64,000 nucleotides of DNA from a virus: positions 1 to 64,000 of the IMG/VR virus record IMGVR_UViG_3300047471_000162. The stretch is one strand, 5' to 3'. Shown one piece after another: positions 26,200-35,400 of this stretch. The first letter of the stretch is position 1; each line of letters begins with the position of its first letter. The notes beneath the pieces are model-generated. The model ran no database searches, was not told where the DNA came from, and was given only the letters and a program-made list of their open reading frames with translations. Position numbers and translations under genes: made by a program.

Positions 26200-27789
26200 A
26201 TGGTTGATCAACTGGAAGACTATGAAGACCCATACGCTGAATTAGATGAAGAAGAAAAGGAAGCTTATAGAACTACTCAGGTAGAACTCGATCCCACCTC
26301 TCAGGCTTTTGTTGATGCACTTGTAGAACGTTTACTAAGATTCGCCGATGAACTATCTGGCCACCCTCTCTACGGGTACCAGAGACCTTTCGCAGCCAGG
26401 TTTATGGAATCTGTCATAATTAATGACGGGGCAACTATTACTGCACTATTTGCCAGACAGAGCGGTAAGACTGAGACAGTAGCAACGTCTATCGCTACTA
26501 TGATGATTATGCTCCCCCGGCTGGCTAAGGTAGAGCCCTTTAACGAGTGGCTAGATCCTTTTAAAGAAGGAGTATGGGTAGGTGCCTTTGCTCCAGTAGA
26601 TGACATGGCTAAGACACTATTTTCTCGTATCGTATCCATGCTTACTTCTGAGAAGGCTCAGGCCATTATGCTTGACCCAGCCATTGACGAAAGAATAAGG
26701 GGTCGCGGTTCAGAAATCAAGTTAGAGAGATGTGGATCTATAGTCCGTCGACAGACTGCACACCCTCGCGCTAGTATCGAAGGTAAGACTTACCATATCG
26801 CCCTTATTGATGAGTCTCAGGTTGCTGATCAGAAGGTAGTGGACAAGTCAATCAGCCCCATGCTTGCTTCTACTAATGGCACCTTGGTAATGACCGGTAC
26901 CCCATCATACGAGAAGGGTGTCTTCTATAGAAATATCCAGCAGAATAAAAGAGAGTCATTAAGACGAGGTAAGAGAGTTAATCATTTTGAGGCTGACTGG
27001 AGAGAAGTAAGTAAGTGGAACACTAAGTATGAGAAGGCTGTAAAGCGTGACATGCTTAAGATGGGGTATGATTCTGATGAGTTCAAACTTTCTTATAGAC
27101 TAATGTGGCTTCTAGAACAAGGAATGTTCACAACCTCCGAGCGTCTAGAGGAGCTAGGAGATAAGTCTATGGAAACAGTAAAGGCTTATTACAAGACACC
27201 TATTATTATAGGTATCGATCCTGGACGAAAAATTGACAGTACCATTGTTACTGCACTATTTGTTGACTGGACTAGACCAGATGAATTTGGCTATTATAAT
27301 TGCCGAGTTATAAATTGGCTTGACCTTCAAGGGCAGGATTGGGAAACTCAATATCACAGAATTGTAGAATTCGTTTCGAAGTATAATGTATGGGCAATAG
27401 GTGTAGACGTTGGTGGAATGGGAGATCTCTTTATTTCCAGGCTACGAGTGCTTCTACCCCATGTGTCTGTTATCGATGTGTCTTCACAGAGACCTGCTCA
27501 ATCCGAGCGTTGGAAGTATTTGAGAGATATGCTGGACCGAGGAAAGATCGGTTGGCCAGCCCACGCTAGAACTAAGCAACTAAAGACATATAAGAATTTT
27601 ATTCAACAGATGGGCGATCTACAGGTAAAGTTTGAAGGACCTTATATGCTCGCTGAAGCTCCAAAGGAAGTCAATGCTCATGACGATTACTGTGATTCCC
27701 TTGCTATAGCATTGAGTGTTATTCCTGAAGGAGTTATGGAGTCAGTAGAGGTCAGTAATAATCCCTTCTACGATCGTAGAAGAAGCTAA
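26200..27789 (+). CDS. terL: terminase large subunit
   Basis: A 529-residue DNA-packaging motor. The ATPase domain has Walker A FARQSGKTET near residue 87, Walker B HIALIDESQ near residue 201, and the coupling motif TGTPS. The RNase-H-like nuclease domain has acidic metal ligands in GIDPGRKID, VDVGGMGD and NAHDDYCDS. It translocates DNA into the prohead and cuts concatemers. AGGAG precedes the ATG. No small terminase subunit is obvious next to it; one of the small upstream genes could fill that role. Length is normal for the family. Confidence 0.95.
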   Translation: MVDQLEDYEDPYAELDEEEKEAYRTTQVELDPTSQAFVDALVERLLRFADELSGHPLYGYQRPFAARFMESVIINDGATITALFARQSGKTETVATSIATMMIMLPRLAKVEPFNEWLDPFKEGVWVGAFAPVDDMAKTLFSRIVSMLTSEKAQAIMLDPAIDERIRGRGSEIKLERCGSIVRRQTAHPRASIEGKTYHIALIDESQVADQKVVDKSISPMLASTNGTLVMTGTPSYEKGVFYRNIQQNKRESLRRGKRVNHFEADWREVSKWNTKYEKAVKRDMLKMGYDSDEFKLSYRLMWLLEQGMFTTSERLEELGDKSMETVKAYYKTPIIIGIDPGRKIDSTIVTALFVDWTRPDEFGYYNCRVINWLDLQGQDWETQYHRIVEFVSKYNVWAIGVDVGGMGDLFISRLRVLLPHVSVIDVSSQRPAQSERWKYLRDMLDRGKIGWPAHARTKQLKTYKNFIQQMGDLQVKFEGPYMLAEAPKEVNAHDDYCDSLAIALSVIPEGVMESVEVSNNPFYDRRRS

Positions 27790-27836
27790 ATGGGATATCA
27801 TAATATAAAGACCGGTCTTTAATTTAAGGAATTAAT

Positions 27837-28277
27837 ATGGCAGATTACGGATACAGTGAGGCAGGCAGCTCAGTTAATCTTGCTCCTACCCCTCGCTTCC
27901 CAGAAAGAGATCGTGGAGCGGTCAACTACGAAGACAAGATGGCTTCCAACCCATCCCGTCGTGGTCCCCTGCGCTTTGAGGAAGGTCTGGCAACTGATAC
28001 CGATGTTCCAGATGACTTTACTCTTGGAGTAATGCAGGGTTATAGAACTGCTCCAGGTCGTCCAAATCACAATGCTAATGTATTTGAGAAGCCAGCAGCT
28101 GAGACAATGAAGGAAAGAGCCCATGTTGGTTCTGCTGCATGGATTGATTCTGCTGACATGCTTGGTGATTTCATGCACGGTATGAATGTAAACGCTAATG
28201 CTTCTCGTAGATTCGAGCAAGTAAATAGGGGTGAAGGTCGTAAGGAGCGTCTACATGGCGCTATTGTTAGTGACTAA
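27837..28277 (+). CDS. hypothetical protein after terminase
   Basis: A 146-residue hydrophilic protein rich in Arg, Asn and Pro (TPRFPERDRG, NPSRRGPLRF), probably partly disordered. No family recognised. AAGGAAT lies before the ATG. A short palindrome (AAAGACCGGTCTTT, 27807-27820) lies between terL and this gene. Confidence 0.75.
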   Translation: MADYGYSEAGSSVNLAPTPRFPERDRGAVNYEDKMASNPSRRGPLRFEEGLATDTDVPDDFTLGVMQGYRTAPGRPNHNANVFEKPAAETMKERAHVGSAAWIDSADMLGDFMHGMNVNANASRRFEQVNRGEGRKERLHGAIVSD

Positions 28278-28299
28278 CTAAACTACTAAGGAATACTAA

Positions 28300-28512
28300 A
28301 TGGCTAATTCTGATTTAACTAATCGTTTCACTTTTCATCCAGTCTCAGGACCAGCTCAGGCAGCTCTGTACGAAGAGGTTCGTGCCAAGGCATTAGAGCT
28401 AGCCCTGTGGCTGGATAGTATTGCTCCAGATAGCCGCGAGCTTTCTACAGCTATTACGAAGCTTGATGAAGTTGTCTTCCACACTAACGCAGCTATTGCT
28501 CGACACACCTAA
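28300..28512 (+). CDS. acb2: Acb2-like cyclic-nucleotide sponge (anti-CBASS)
   Basis: A 70-residue helical protein. The pattern NRFTFHPVSGPAQ, LYEEVRAKALELA, APDSRELSTAITKLDE and a final helix with NAAIAR closely matches the small helical-hairpin family that includes Acb2 (T4 Vs.4 and relatives), which forms oligomers that trap cyclic di- and trinucleotides and so block CBASS defence. The identification is by recognised pattern, not by search. It sits between a terminase-adjacent gene and a tail-spike gene, transcribed with late genes. AAGGAAT precedes the ATG. Confidence 0.8.
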   Translation: MANSDLTNRFTFHPVSGPAQAALYEEVRAKALELALWLDSIAPDSRELSTAITKLDEVVFHTNAAIARHT

Positions 28513-28533
28513 GAGGAAGAATAGAAAAATACT

Positions 28534-29922
28534 ATGACAGTCGTATTACCCATTACGGGATCCCCTAACTGGGATGTGCCGCTCGATAGTGCGTTGTTGG
28601 ACTTACAGTCTCAGGCACAGGCAGCACAGACCACAGCCAATAGCGGTATAACATCCTTGTCTACTAAGGTGACCAAGGATGCGTTGGTTTACAATGTAAA
28701 AGATCATGGTGCTGTAGGAAATGGGGCTACTGATGATACAACGGCTATTCAGACTACTATCAATCTGGCAAGCGCTAGCGGCGGTATAGTATTTTTCCCC
28801 GTAGGTACCTACAACCTTTCAGCTTCTTTGACCCTCGCTAATAACATAATTTTGGCCGGATCAGGGCATACCACAACTATTCTTAAGCAGAATTCTACTT
28901 CTTCTGATGGATTTGTATTAGCAGACGCTGTAGGTATTCGTATTGAGAATATACGTCTTACTGGACCAGGATCGGGTACAGGTAGAGGAGTTCACTTTAC
29001 AACGTCCATCTCTACCTCTACATCTTTTATATCTATGCAGGATGTAGTAGTGACGGCATTTGGTGGAGATGGTATCAATATCTCCCTACCGGTGTCTAGC
29101 CAGTTCAATAAGGTAATAACTACAAACTGTGGCGGCTATGGTTTTAATCTATTTGGTACATCCGTACCTACTAGCTATGGAAATACTCTAGACTCTTGTT
29201 ATTCCTTTGGATGTACAACAGGTGGCTTTAGATTATTTAATGTGGCGTATACAACTCTTAATAGCTGTCTAAGTCTTTCCACTCTTACAGGCTATACAGT
29301 AGATACCTGTAAGGGTGTAGTTCTTAATGGTTGTGGGGCTCAGTCCTGCACAACTGGTATTAAGGTAAATGCGGGTACAGGTAATTCAATTATTAGTCAT
29401 TTAAACTATGACAATAAAGGAATTGGTATCCAGGTTACTAGCAATGCAGTCACCATTGGAATATTCCAAGCTGTAGAAATTACTCCGCATGCTGGCGCTA
29501 CTCACTTTATTCAGGTAGATGCTGGAAGCTTTGCCACTATTATTGGTATGAACTTTGTTACCGCGAATCTATTTACTGGAACTACTCAGATATTGGATGA
29601 TGGTACTACTGGCGCTGCTACTATAAATGGCACTGCTCTTATCAATAACAACTTAAAGATAAATACTGTGGGTAATGGTCTTTTCGTAAAGGAAGGGACT
29701 AATGCAAAAATGGGAGTGGCCACATTAGTGGCTGGCACTGTAGTAGTATCTACGACAGCAGTTACAGCTAATAGTAGAATCATGTTAACTGGACAAAATA
29801 CCAGCGGTACACCCGGATCTCTCGGAGTATCCGCCAGAACAGCTGGAACTTCTTTTACAGTGCTTTCTACGTCAGGTACAGACACACGTCAGGTAGCTTG
29901 GTTTATAATTGAACCAGCTTAA
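28534..29922 (+). CDS. tail spike/fibre with pectate-lyase-like beta-helix
   Basis: A 462-residue protein. The N-terminal ~50 residues (SPNWDVPLDSALLDLQ) resemble the opening of the 41977-45135 fibre (NWGPPLNAALETLD), likely a shared attachment segment. YNVKDHGAVGNGATDDTTAIQ begins a right-handed beta-helix of the Pectate_lyase_3 type, rich in short Gly/Asn/Ser repeats to about residue 390. The C-terminal ~80 residues form a trimerisation or knob-like domain. Likely role: host polysaccharide binding or cleavage. No catalytic residues are assigned. Confidence 0.88.
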   Translation: MTVVLPITGSPNWDVPLDSALLDLQSQAQAAQTTANSGITSLSTKVTKDALVYNVKDHGAVGNGATDDTTAIQTTINLASASGGIVFFPVGTYNLSASLTLANNIILAGSGHTTTILKQNSTSSDGFVLADAVGIRIENIRLTGPGSGTGRGVHFTTSISTSTSFISMQDVVVTAFGGDGINISLPVSSQFNKVITTNCGGYGFNLFGTSVPTSYGNTLDSCYSFGCTTGGFRLFNVAYTTLNSCLSLSTLTGYTVDTCKGVVLNGCGAQSCTTGIKVNAGTGNSIISHLNYDNKGIGIQVTSNAVTIGIFQAVEITPHAGATHFIQVDAGSFATIIGMNFVTANLFTGTTQILDDGTTGAATINGTALINNNLKINTVGNGLFVKEGTNAKMGVATLVAGTVVVSTTAVTANSRIMLTGQNTSGTPGSLGVSARTAGTSFTVLSTSGTDTRQVAWFIIEPA

Positions 29923-29956
29923 GGAATAAATAATCAAGTCTAATAAGGAGAACTAA

Positions 29957-30235
29957 ATGAGTGTTGTAGCCAATTTTGAAGCAAAGCTTAAGGCTGTAAA
30001 GGGTAAGGTAGAAGGAGATATGAAGGATCTAGTTCTTTATATCGAATCTGTATTTCATCATATCCAAGCTTCTCATGTAGAAGATGTAGTAAAGAATGCA
30101 GTAGTATCTGATCTACATGCTGCTACTGTAAAGATTGACAATGTAGCCAACACTATCCGTATTGAATCGGATTTGGCAGATAAGGCCGTTGATGCTGCTG
30201 ACGCCGCAGTTACAAAGGCTGTAAAGAAGAAGTAA
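29957..30235 (+). CDS. small helical protein
   Basis: A 92-residue protein made of heptad-like helices (FEAKLKAVKGKVEGDMKDL, VDAADAAVTKAVKKK), Ala/Lys/Val-rich. AAGGAG precedes the ATG. It lies in the fibre cluster; it could be a virion-associated coiled coil or chaperone. No family recognised. Confidence 0.75.
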   Translation: MSVVANFEAKLKAVKGKVEGDMKDLVLYIESVFHHIQASHVEDVVKNAVVSDLHAATVKIDNVANTIRIESDLADKAVDAADAAVTKAVKKK

Positions 30236-30261
30236 TTAATCCTATTAATTGGAAGTGAATA

Positions 30262-30639
30262 ATGGCCGTACACTCATTCAACGGTACTCTAGTTGTTAGC
30301 ACTGTTTCTGCAACAACTCTTACATCTTGGCAACCATTTGTTGCTGTCACTGTAGCTGCTTCTCCAGCCGGTACAGTTTGGGTAACAACTGATGGTTCTA
30401 CCCCTACTGTTGGTGGAGCTGACTGTGAGGCAGTAGCTTCTGGTACAACAGTCGTTCTTAAGAACCTTCTACCTCGTCCAGAGCTTACAACTCTTGCGGA
30501 CACCACTGGTGGAACCCAGCCAGGGAACACAGTGACATTCCCAGCTGCCGCTACTAAGGTCAATATGATCTCTTCAGTAGCTGCTGTATTCTCTGTATCC
30601 CTTTCTCAGAACGCCGGTTCTGCTACAGTTCTTTCCTAA
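30262..30639 (+). CDS. small beta protein of the W-TDG family (member 1)
   Basis: A 125-residue Thr/Val/Ala-rich protein. TVWVTTDGSTPTVGGADCE matches a block shared with the next three beta proteins (W-RTDG--P----DD). These probably form a small virion beta-sandwich. No catalytic motif. Function unknown; likely capsid or fibre decoration. Confidence 0.8.
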   Translation: MAVHSFNGTLVVSTVSATTLTSWQPFVAVTVAASPAGTVWVTTDGSTPTVGGADCEAVASGTTVVLKNLLPRPELTTLADTTGGTQPGNTVTFPAAATKVNMISSVAAVFSVSLSQNAGSATVLS

Positions 30640-30650
30640 TCGGGGTAGCA

Positions 30651-30818
30651 GTGACTCTTTTCAATGACAGACGTGTCGCTGCACTTAAAGAATTATCAGA
30701 TACGGCCAACGGCATCAGACAAGACAGTGTTAAGTCTGTTGTCGTTGGTCTTCCTGATGAACCTCTAGTTACAGGCGAACCCGCAACACAGACTACTTCT
30801 GTGGTTAATATGAGATAG
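30651..30818 (+). CDS. small hypothetical protein, GTG start
   Basis: A 55-residue protein from a GTG with GGGG upstream, starting VTLFNDRRVA and ending VVNMR. A helical first half is followed by a flexible second half. It sits between beta proteins in the late operon. Confidence 0.65.
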   Translation: MTLFNDRRVAALKELSDTANGIRQDSVKSVVVGLPDEPLVTGEPATQTTSVVNMR

Positions 30819-30826
30819 GACTTTTT

Positions 30827-31492
30827 ATGTCACGAACAACAAATGGAAGTACTGGTGTAAATACGGCTACTGCTGCTGGGCAGGCTCAGTGGTATGGCTC
30901 TGTTGCTATTAGTAATAGAAGTAATGTAACTACTCAAACAGTTTCATATCTATCTCCTCCATCCGGTTTAACTGCAACACCTACAGGTACTGGAGCTACA
31001 GTATACGGATACAGAGTATCCGCGCTTAATGCTAATGGTGAAACTTTAGCCTCTGCCGAAGTCACCTGTACTAACGCTGCGGTACTAGTTACTTCTACGG
31101 TATATAACACTATCGCTTGGAGTGCTGTATCCGGTGCAACGGGTTATAATTTATATGGGAGAACGCCTAGTGGTGAGTTAAGAATACTTACTAACTTTAC
31201 ATTCCTTAGCTATCAGGATGATGGTTCTGTTACTCCTTCTGGGGCATTACCTACATCTAATACTGCTGAAGTTGTTACAAATACCACAGCTGCACCCGTG
31301 GAACTTTGGACACGTCTAGATGGCCAGACAGCCATAGTAGCTACAACAGATAATTATCTAATAGCCCCTGGCCAGACTCGTACATTTTCTAATCCCACAC
31401 AGCCAACAGAAGCTGCTATAGGGTTTATAGGCTCTACCTCTATAAGTCTTATTTCGGCAACTGCTTGCCCCTACGAGATTGAGTTCAGATAA
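30827..31492 (+). CDS. FN3-like plus W-TDG domain virion protein
   Basis: A 221-residue protein. Residues ~45-135 resemble a fibronectin-III-like fold (PPSGLTATPTG.. YGYRVSALNANGET.. ISWS-like WSAVSGATGYNLYG), very like the segment inside the tail sheath. The C-terminal third carries the W-TDG block (ELWTRLDGQTAIVATTDN) shared with neighbours. Probably a surface-exposed virion protein. Its stop overlaps the next start. Confidence 0.82.
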   Translation: MSRTTNGSTGVNTATAAGQAQWYGSVAISNRSNVTTQTVSYLSPPSGLTATPTGTGATVYGYRVSALNANGETLASAEVTCTNAAVLVTSTVYNTIAWSAVSGATGYNLYGRTPSGELRILTNFTFLSYQDDGSVTPSGALPTSNTAEVVTNTTAAPVELWTRLDGQTAIVATTDNYLIAPGQTRTFSNPTQPTEAAIGFIGSTSISLISATACPYEIEFR

Positions 31493-31794
31493 TGGCTGCA
31501 CAGAGAGCTTCCTCTACTACGTTAGTTATTAATACCCCTGCCACTATTATTTTTCCTCAGTACTTTGCGACTATTACAGTAATAAATAGAAGCTCTACTG
31601 GAACTCTATGGGTTCGTACTGATGGACAAACACCAGCTGTCGCTGGAGATGATAATTATCCAGTGCTTCCTCTGCAAGCTCAATCTTTTCCAAATGGAAT
31701 ACTAACTCAAGAACCTATAACTCGGACAATATCTGGAACATCTGTTTCTATAATTTCCGATACTGCCTGCCCGTTAACGGTGTATGGCACTTAA
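31492..31794 (+). CDS. small beta protein of the W-TDG family (member 3)
   Basis: A 100-residue protein (MAAQRASSTT..) with TLWVRTDGQTPAVAGDDN and an ending SIISDTACPLTVYG, which parallels the ends of the other family members. Start overlaps the previous stop (TAATG). Function unknown. Confidence 0.8.
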   Translation: MAAQRASSTTLVINTPATIIFPQYFATITVINRSSTGTLWVRTDGQTPAVAGDDNYPVLPLQAQSFPNGILTQEPITRTISGTSVSIISDTACPLTVYGT

Positions 31795-31809
31795 TGATTG
31801 GTGTTCGCT

Positions 31810-32097
31810 ATGGCCCAGCGAATAAAGAGTGGCGTCACTGTAGCTAGTACAGTGACTACCGTAACGTTTTCTACTTGGTACAACGCTATTGAGGTATTAA
31901 ATTCTGGGGGATTCGATATATGGATGCGTACAGATGGTATAGATCCCACCATCTCTGGAGATGATTGTATTCTTATTCCGTCACAAACTTGGAAGGATAC
32001 AATACCTAATGATCAAATACCTGCATCCAACACTATTGTAAAAATGATTTCTGCTACAGCTACCAACTACACTGTGGAAGGTAGAACACATGTCTAA
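31810..32097 (+). CDS. small beta protein of the W-TDG family (member 4)
   Basis: A 95-residue protein with DIWMRTDGIDPTISGDDC and KMISATATNYTVEG. The ATG at 31810 aligns with the starts of its paralogues (MAQR, MAAQR, MAVH), so it is preferred over a TTG at 31798. It overlaps the start of the fibre gene by 8 nt. Confidence 0.8.
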   Translation: MAQRIKSGVTVASTVTTVTFSTWYNAIEVLNSGGFDIWMRTDGIDPTISGDDCILIPSQTWKDTIPNDQIPASNTIVKMISATATNYTVEGRTHV

Positions 32098-34993
32098 TCG
32101 CGGTGGTTTAAAGCAACTCGGTGCGGGAGTTCCACCCAACGGAACTGCTAGTGGAGACCTATCCGGAACCTATCCTGCACCTTCAGTAACTACCACACAC
32201 TTAACAGCACCACTACCTGTTCTTCAAGGAGGGACAGGAAGTACTGTTACAAACTTTGTGGATCTTACAACTGATCAAACTATAGCTGGTACAAAAACTT
32301 TTACTACAAGAGTTATAGTTCCAATTCCTTCTAATACAACTGATGCTGCAACTAAGGGATATGCTGATGGTATCTCCGCAGGTATTTCTGTAAAGGCATC
32401 AGTAGCTGCGGGAACTACTACAGTACTACCAACTAATACCTACAATAATGGAACTATTGGGGTAGGTGCCACACTTACCGCCACTACTGCGGGTGTTCTA
32501 GTTATAGACGGCTATACAGTATTACTAAACGACAGAGTAATAGTAAAGAACGAAGTAGCACCTGTTAATAATGGAATCTACACAGTAACCACTTTAGGTA
32601 CTGTAAGCGTTCCTTACATATTAACTAGATCCACAGATATGAATACTCCAGCAAGTATCAATGGGGCAGCCACCTTTATAAATAATGGTTCAGTTAATAG
32701 AGGCTCTGGTTGGGTGGTCATAGCGGGTGGAACTTATGTTATTGGTACCACCGATATTAATTGGACTCAATTTACATCTCCAGGATTAATAAATGTAGGG
32801 ACAGGACTTACGCAAACGGGTAATACTATTAGCTTGGTCACTCCAGTTAATATTGGAAATCTACCAAACGCTACTACTTCTACCTCAGGGATAATAGAAC
32901 TAGCCGGGGATCTTTCTGGTATTAGTACTTTACCAACAGTAGTGAGTACTCATCTAGCTTCACCACTACCCTTGGCCCAAGGGGGGTTAGGTGCTATTAC
33001 CTCAGCTGGAGGTAGAACTACTCTTGGCTTAGGTTCATCAGCTATAGAGGACGTAAATACTACTAATATAAATATCGCAGCATTAGGTACACAATCCGCT
33101 GGAGCTGTAGGTCAAGTAGCCGACGCAGGTCATATTCATGCAATGCCTTCACTCGATCAGGTAAATGTACCAACTACAAATGTGTCAATGAATAGCCATA
33201 AGCTAACAAATTTGGCTAATGGTACAGCTTCTACAGATGCCGTAGCCTTCGGTCAACTTCCTACAACACTTCCACCGAATGGTGCCGCTGGCGGTGATTT
33301 AACAGGAACTTATCCAAATCCCACGCTAAGTGGAACTGCTAATGTTGAATCCATAATTCGAGCCAATAGATTAGACCAGTTAGCAGTACCTACTGTATCT
33401 GTCAGTATGAATAGTCAGAAACTTACTAATGTGGCTAACGGTACTTTAAGTACTGACGTCGCCACCTTTGGTCAGGTACCTACAACCCTCCCACCATCCG
33501 GTAGTGCTGGTGGGGATCTAGCAGGCACTTATCCTAACCCCACGCTGGCCAATACCTCTAACGTTCAAACAGTGGTGAGAACTAACCGTCTTGACCAAAT
33601 GGCAACACCTACAGCCGCTGTAAGTATGGGAAGTCAGAAACTTACTAGTTTAGCTAATGGGACAATAGCTACTGATGCTGCAACCTTTGGCCAAGTTCCT
33701 ACCACTCTTCCACCGAATGGCACAGCTGGTGGAGATCTCTCTGGAACTTACCCAGGGCCTACATTAGCTAATACAGCTAATGTGCAGACTATAGTAAGAA
33801 CTAATAGACTAGACCAAATGGCTATACCAACAGCATCAGTGAATCTAAATAGTCAAAAAATTACTTCATTAGCTAATGGTTCAGCGAACACTGATGCTGC
33901 CGCGTTTGGGCAGATTCCTACTACATTACCGCCCAACGGCTCAGCGGGCGGGGACCTTTCTGGAACGTACCCTAATCCCACCGTATCCAAGGTAACTGGT
34001 GTTGCTGTAACGGGTACTCCTGCTTATGGTGGAACTATACGAGCCACTAGTAGTTCAGCCGCTTCATGGATGGTTCTTCCATTATTTGCTAGCACTGGAA
34101 CGTTAACTGGTGGAGTGATGACCGTTAATGGTGGTAATCCTGCTGCCTTTGATATCACAGCAACCACCGCATTTATAGTGGACTACGTAACTACTCCAGC
34201 CACTCCAACTATTACCCCAGTAACTATAAATGCTCAAACAGTAACTCTGGGGGGATCACAAACTACGCAGATAGTTAACTGGTGGGTAGCCAATAGCTCT
34301 GGAGTAATTAGCTCTCTTACTGCACCACCTACACCAGTACAGCAGAGAACAATGGTTCGCCTTGGTGTAACTTTCTCAGCTACAGGAACTGGAAATATAT
34401 TCAGTATTATGACCGCTCCAGTAGTTCTTAATCAACCAACAGATTCTGTACATGGGCTAGCTTATGCCATAGGGACTCTAACTCTGGCTGGGAATCTAGT
34501 AACAGCTAATGGTGCTAATCTTAATATTAATAAGAGTTCGGGAACACTTCATGCATTTGGCTTTGGCTATGCGGCTAACGGAGCAAATAACCCTAATCTA
34601 GTTACTTCCCCAGCAGAAACTGCTGCAACTTTCCGACAGCTTACCCAAATAACTAATTCAGAATCATCAGCTACAACAACTTTTGATGCAAGCCATTGGG
34701 ATAATGCTGGAGTACTTACAACGATCTCAGGAGGGACTGCTTCTATCCATAGAGTATTTCTTATGCCTTCGGGTATAGCAGGATCCCAGATCTATATTCA
34801 ATATGGTCAGGCAACTTATGGAAACTTGGCAAATGCACTATCTGGAATACAAACTGAGGTCTTTACAGTTAATCCAGATCTTGGAGTCTATGGATGTTTA
34901 ATTGGCTATATAATTTCCACAGCTAATGCCACCACATTAAATAATGCTGGGCAGGCTACATTCGTACCTGCTGGTAAGTTTGCATTCCCATAA
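32090..34993 (+). CDS. tail fibre with ~67-residue repeats
   Basis: A 967-residue fibre. From about residue 390 to 630 a unit of roughly 67 residues recurs: TLPPNG-AGGDL-GTYPNPTL, RANRLDQ-A-PT, V-MNSQKLT-LANG, TDA-FGQ-P. Residues ~80-230 (TTKGYADGISAG, KASVAAGTTT) are a second fibre module. The C-terminal ~300 residues are a distinct globular domain. The same repeat occurs in the 41977-45135 fibre. Likely role: host-surface recognition. Confidence 0.88.
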   Translation: MSNRGGLKQLGAGVPPNGTASGDLSGTYPAPSVTTTHLTAPLPVLQGGTGSTVTNFVDLTTDQTIAGTKTFTTRVIVPIPSNTTDAATKGYADGISAGISVKASVAAGTTTVLPTNTYNNGTIGVGATLTATTAGVLVIDGYTVLLNDRVIVKNEVAPVNNGIYTVTTLGTVSVPYILTRSTDMNTPASINGAATFINNGSVNRGSGWVVIAGGTYVIGTTDINWTQFTSPGLINVGTGLTQTGNTISLVTPVNIGNLPNATTSTSGIIELAGDLSGISTLPTVVSTHLASPLPLAQGGLGAITSAGGRTTLGLGSSAIEDVNTTNINIAALGTQSAGAVGQVADAGHIHAMPSLDQVNVPTTNVSMNSHKLTNLANGTASTDAVAFGQLPTTLPPNGAAGGDLTGTYPNPTLSGTANVESIIRANRLDQLAVPTVSVSMNSQKLTNVANGTLSTDVATFGQVPTTLPPSGSAGGDLAGTYPNPTLANTSNVQTVVRTNRLDQMATPTAAVSMGSQKLTSLANGTIATDAATFGQVPTTLPPNGTAGGDLSGTYPGPTLANTANVQTIVRTNRLDQMAIPTASVNLNSQKITSLANGSANTDAAAFGQIPTTLPPNGSAGGDLSGTYPNPTVSKVTGVAVTGTPAYGGTIRATSSSAASWMVLPLFASTGTLTGGVMTVNGGNPAAFDITATTAFIVDYVTTPATPTITPVTINAQTVTLGGSQTTQIVNWWVANSSGVISSLTAPPTPVQQRTMVRLGVTFSATGTGNIFSIMTAPVVLNQPTDSVHGLAYAIGTLTLAGNLVTANGANLNINKSSGTLHAFGFGYAANGANNPNLVTSPAETAATFRQLTQITNSESSATTTFDASHWDNAGVLTTISGGTASIHRVFLMPSGIAGSQIYIQYGQATYGNLANALSGIQTEVFTVNPDLGVYGCLIGYIISTANATTLNNAGQATFVPAGKFAFP

Positions 34994-35007
34994 AAAGGAG
35001 ACACATC

Positions 35008-35340
35008 ATGGCTTTTGATTTTTTTGTAGAAGATGAATCTGGTAATCTAACAACCAATCCGATGTTAGTGCACACCACAGCCACTACAAACTCTAGTGGT
35101 ATTTTTAATGTGGATATTACTGGTGCCGGATTGACACATGTTTATAGTGTCCACGCTACGGTAGTAGCCTCTAATAGCTCTCTATCTAATGCAGTAGGTA
35201 CTTCGATCTATACCTTTAACACAACTACTATTACTGGAATTGCTTATTCACCTACAGCGGCAGTCCTGGGTCTACTTGGAATTACTGCTGTAGGTTCTGG
35301 TCATATTGTCTATATAACTATTATCGGAGACCAGGTTTAA
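35008..35340 (+). CDS. fibre-associated beta protein
   Basis: A 110-residue Thr/Val/Gly-rich protein starting MAFDFFVEDESGN, preceded by AAAAGGAG. Beta-rich and uncharged, it follows the fibre gene by 14 nt and may cap or decorate the fibre. No family recognised. Confidence 0.75.
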   Translation: MAFDFFVEDESGNLTTNPMLVHTTATTNSSGIFNVDITGAGLTHVYSVHATVVASNSSLSNAVGTSIYTFNTTTITGIAYSPTAAVLGLLGITAVGSGHIVYITIIGDQV

Positions 35341-35400
35341 CTTATAATGTGGTAATCTTTATCCAGTGATATTAATTCGGCGAAATAGAAATGGACCAAT

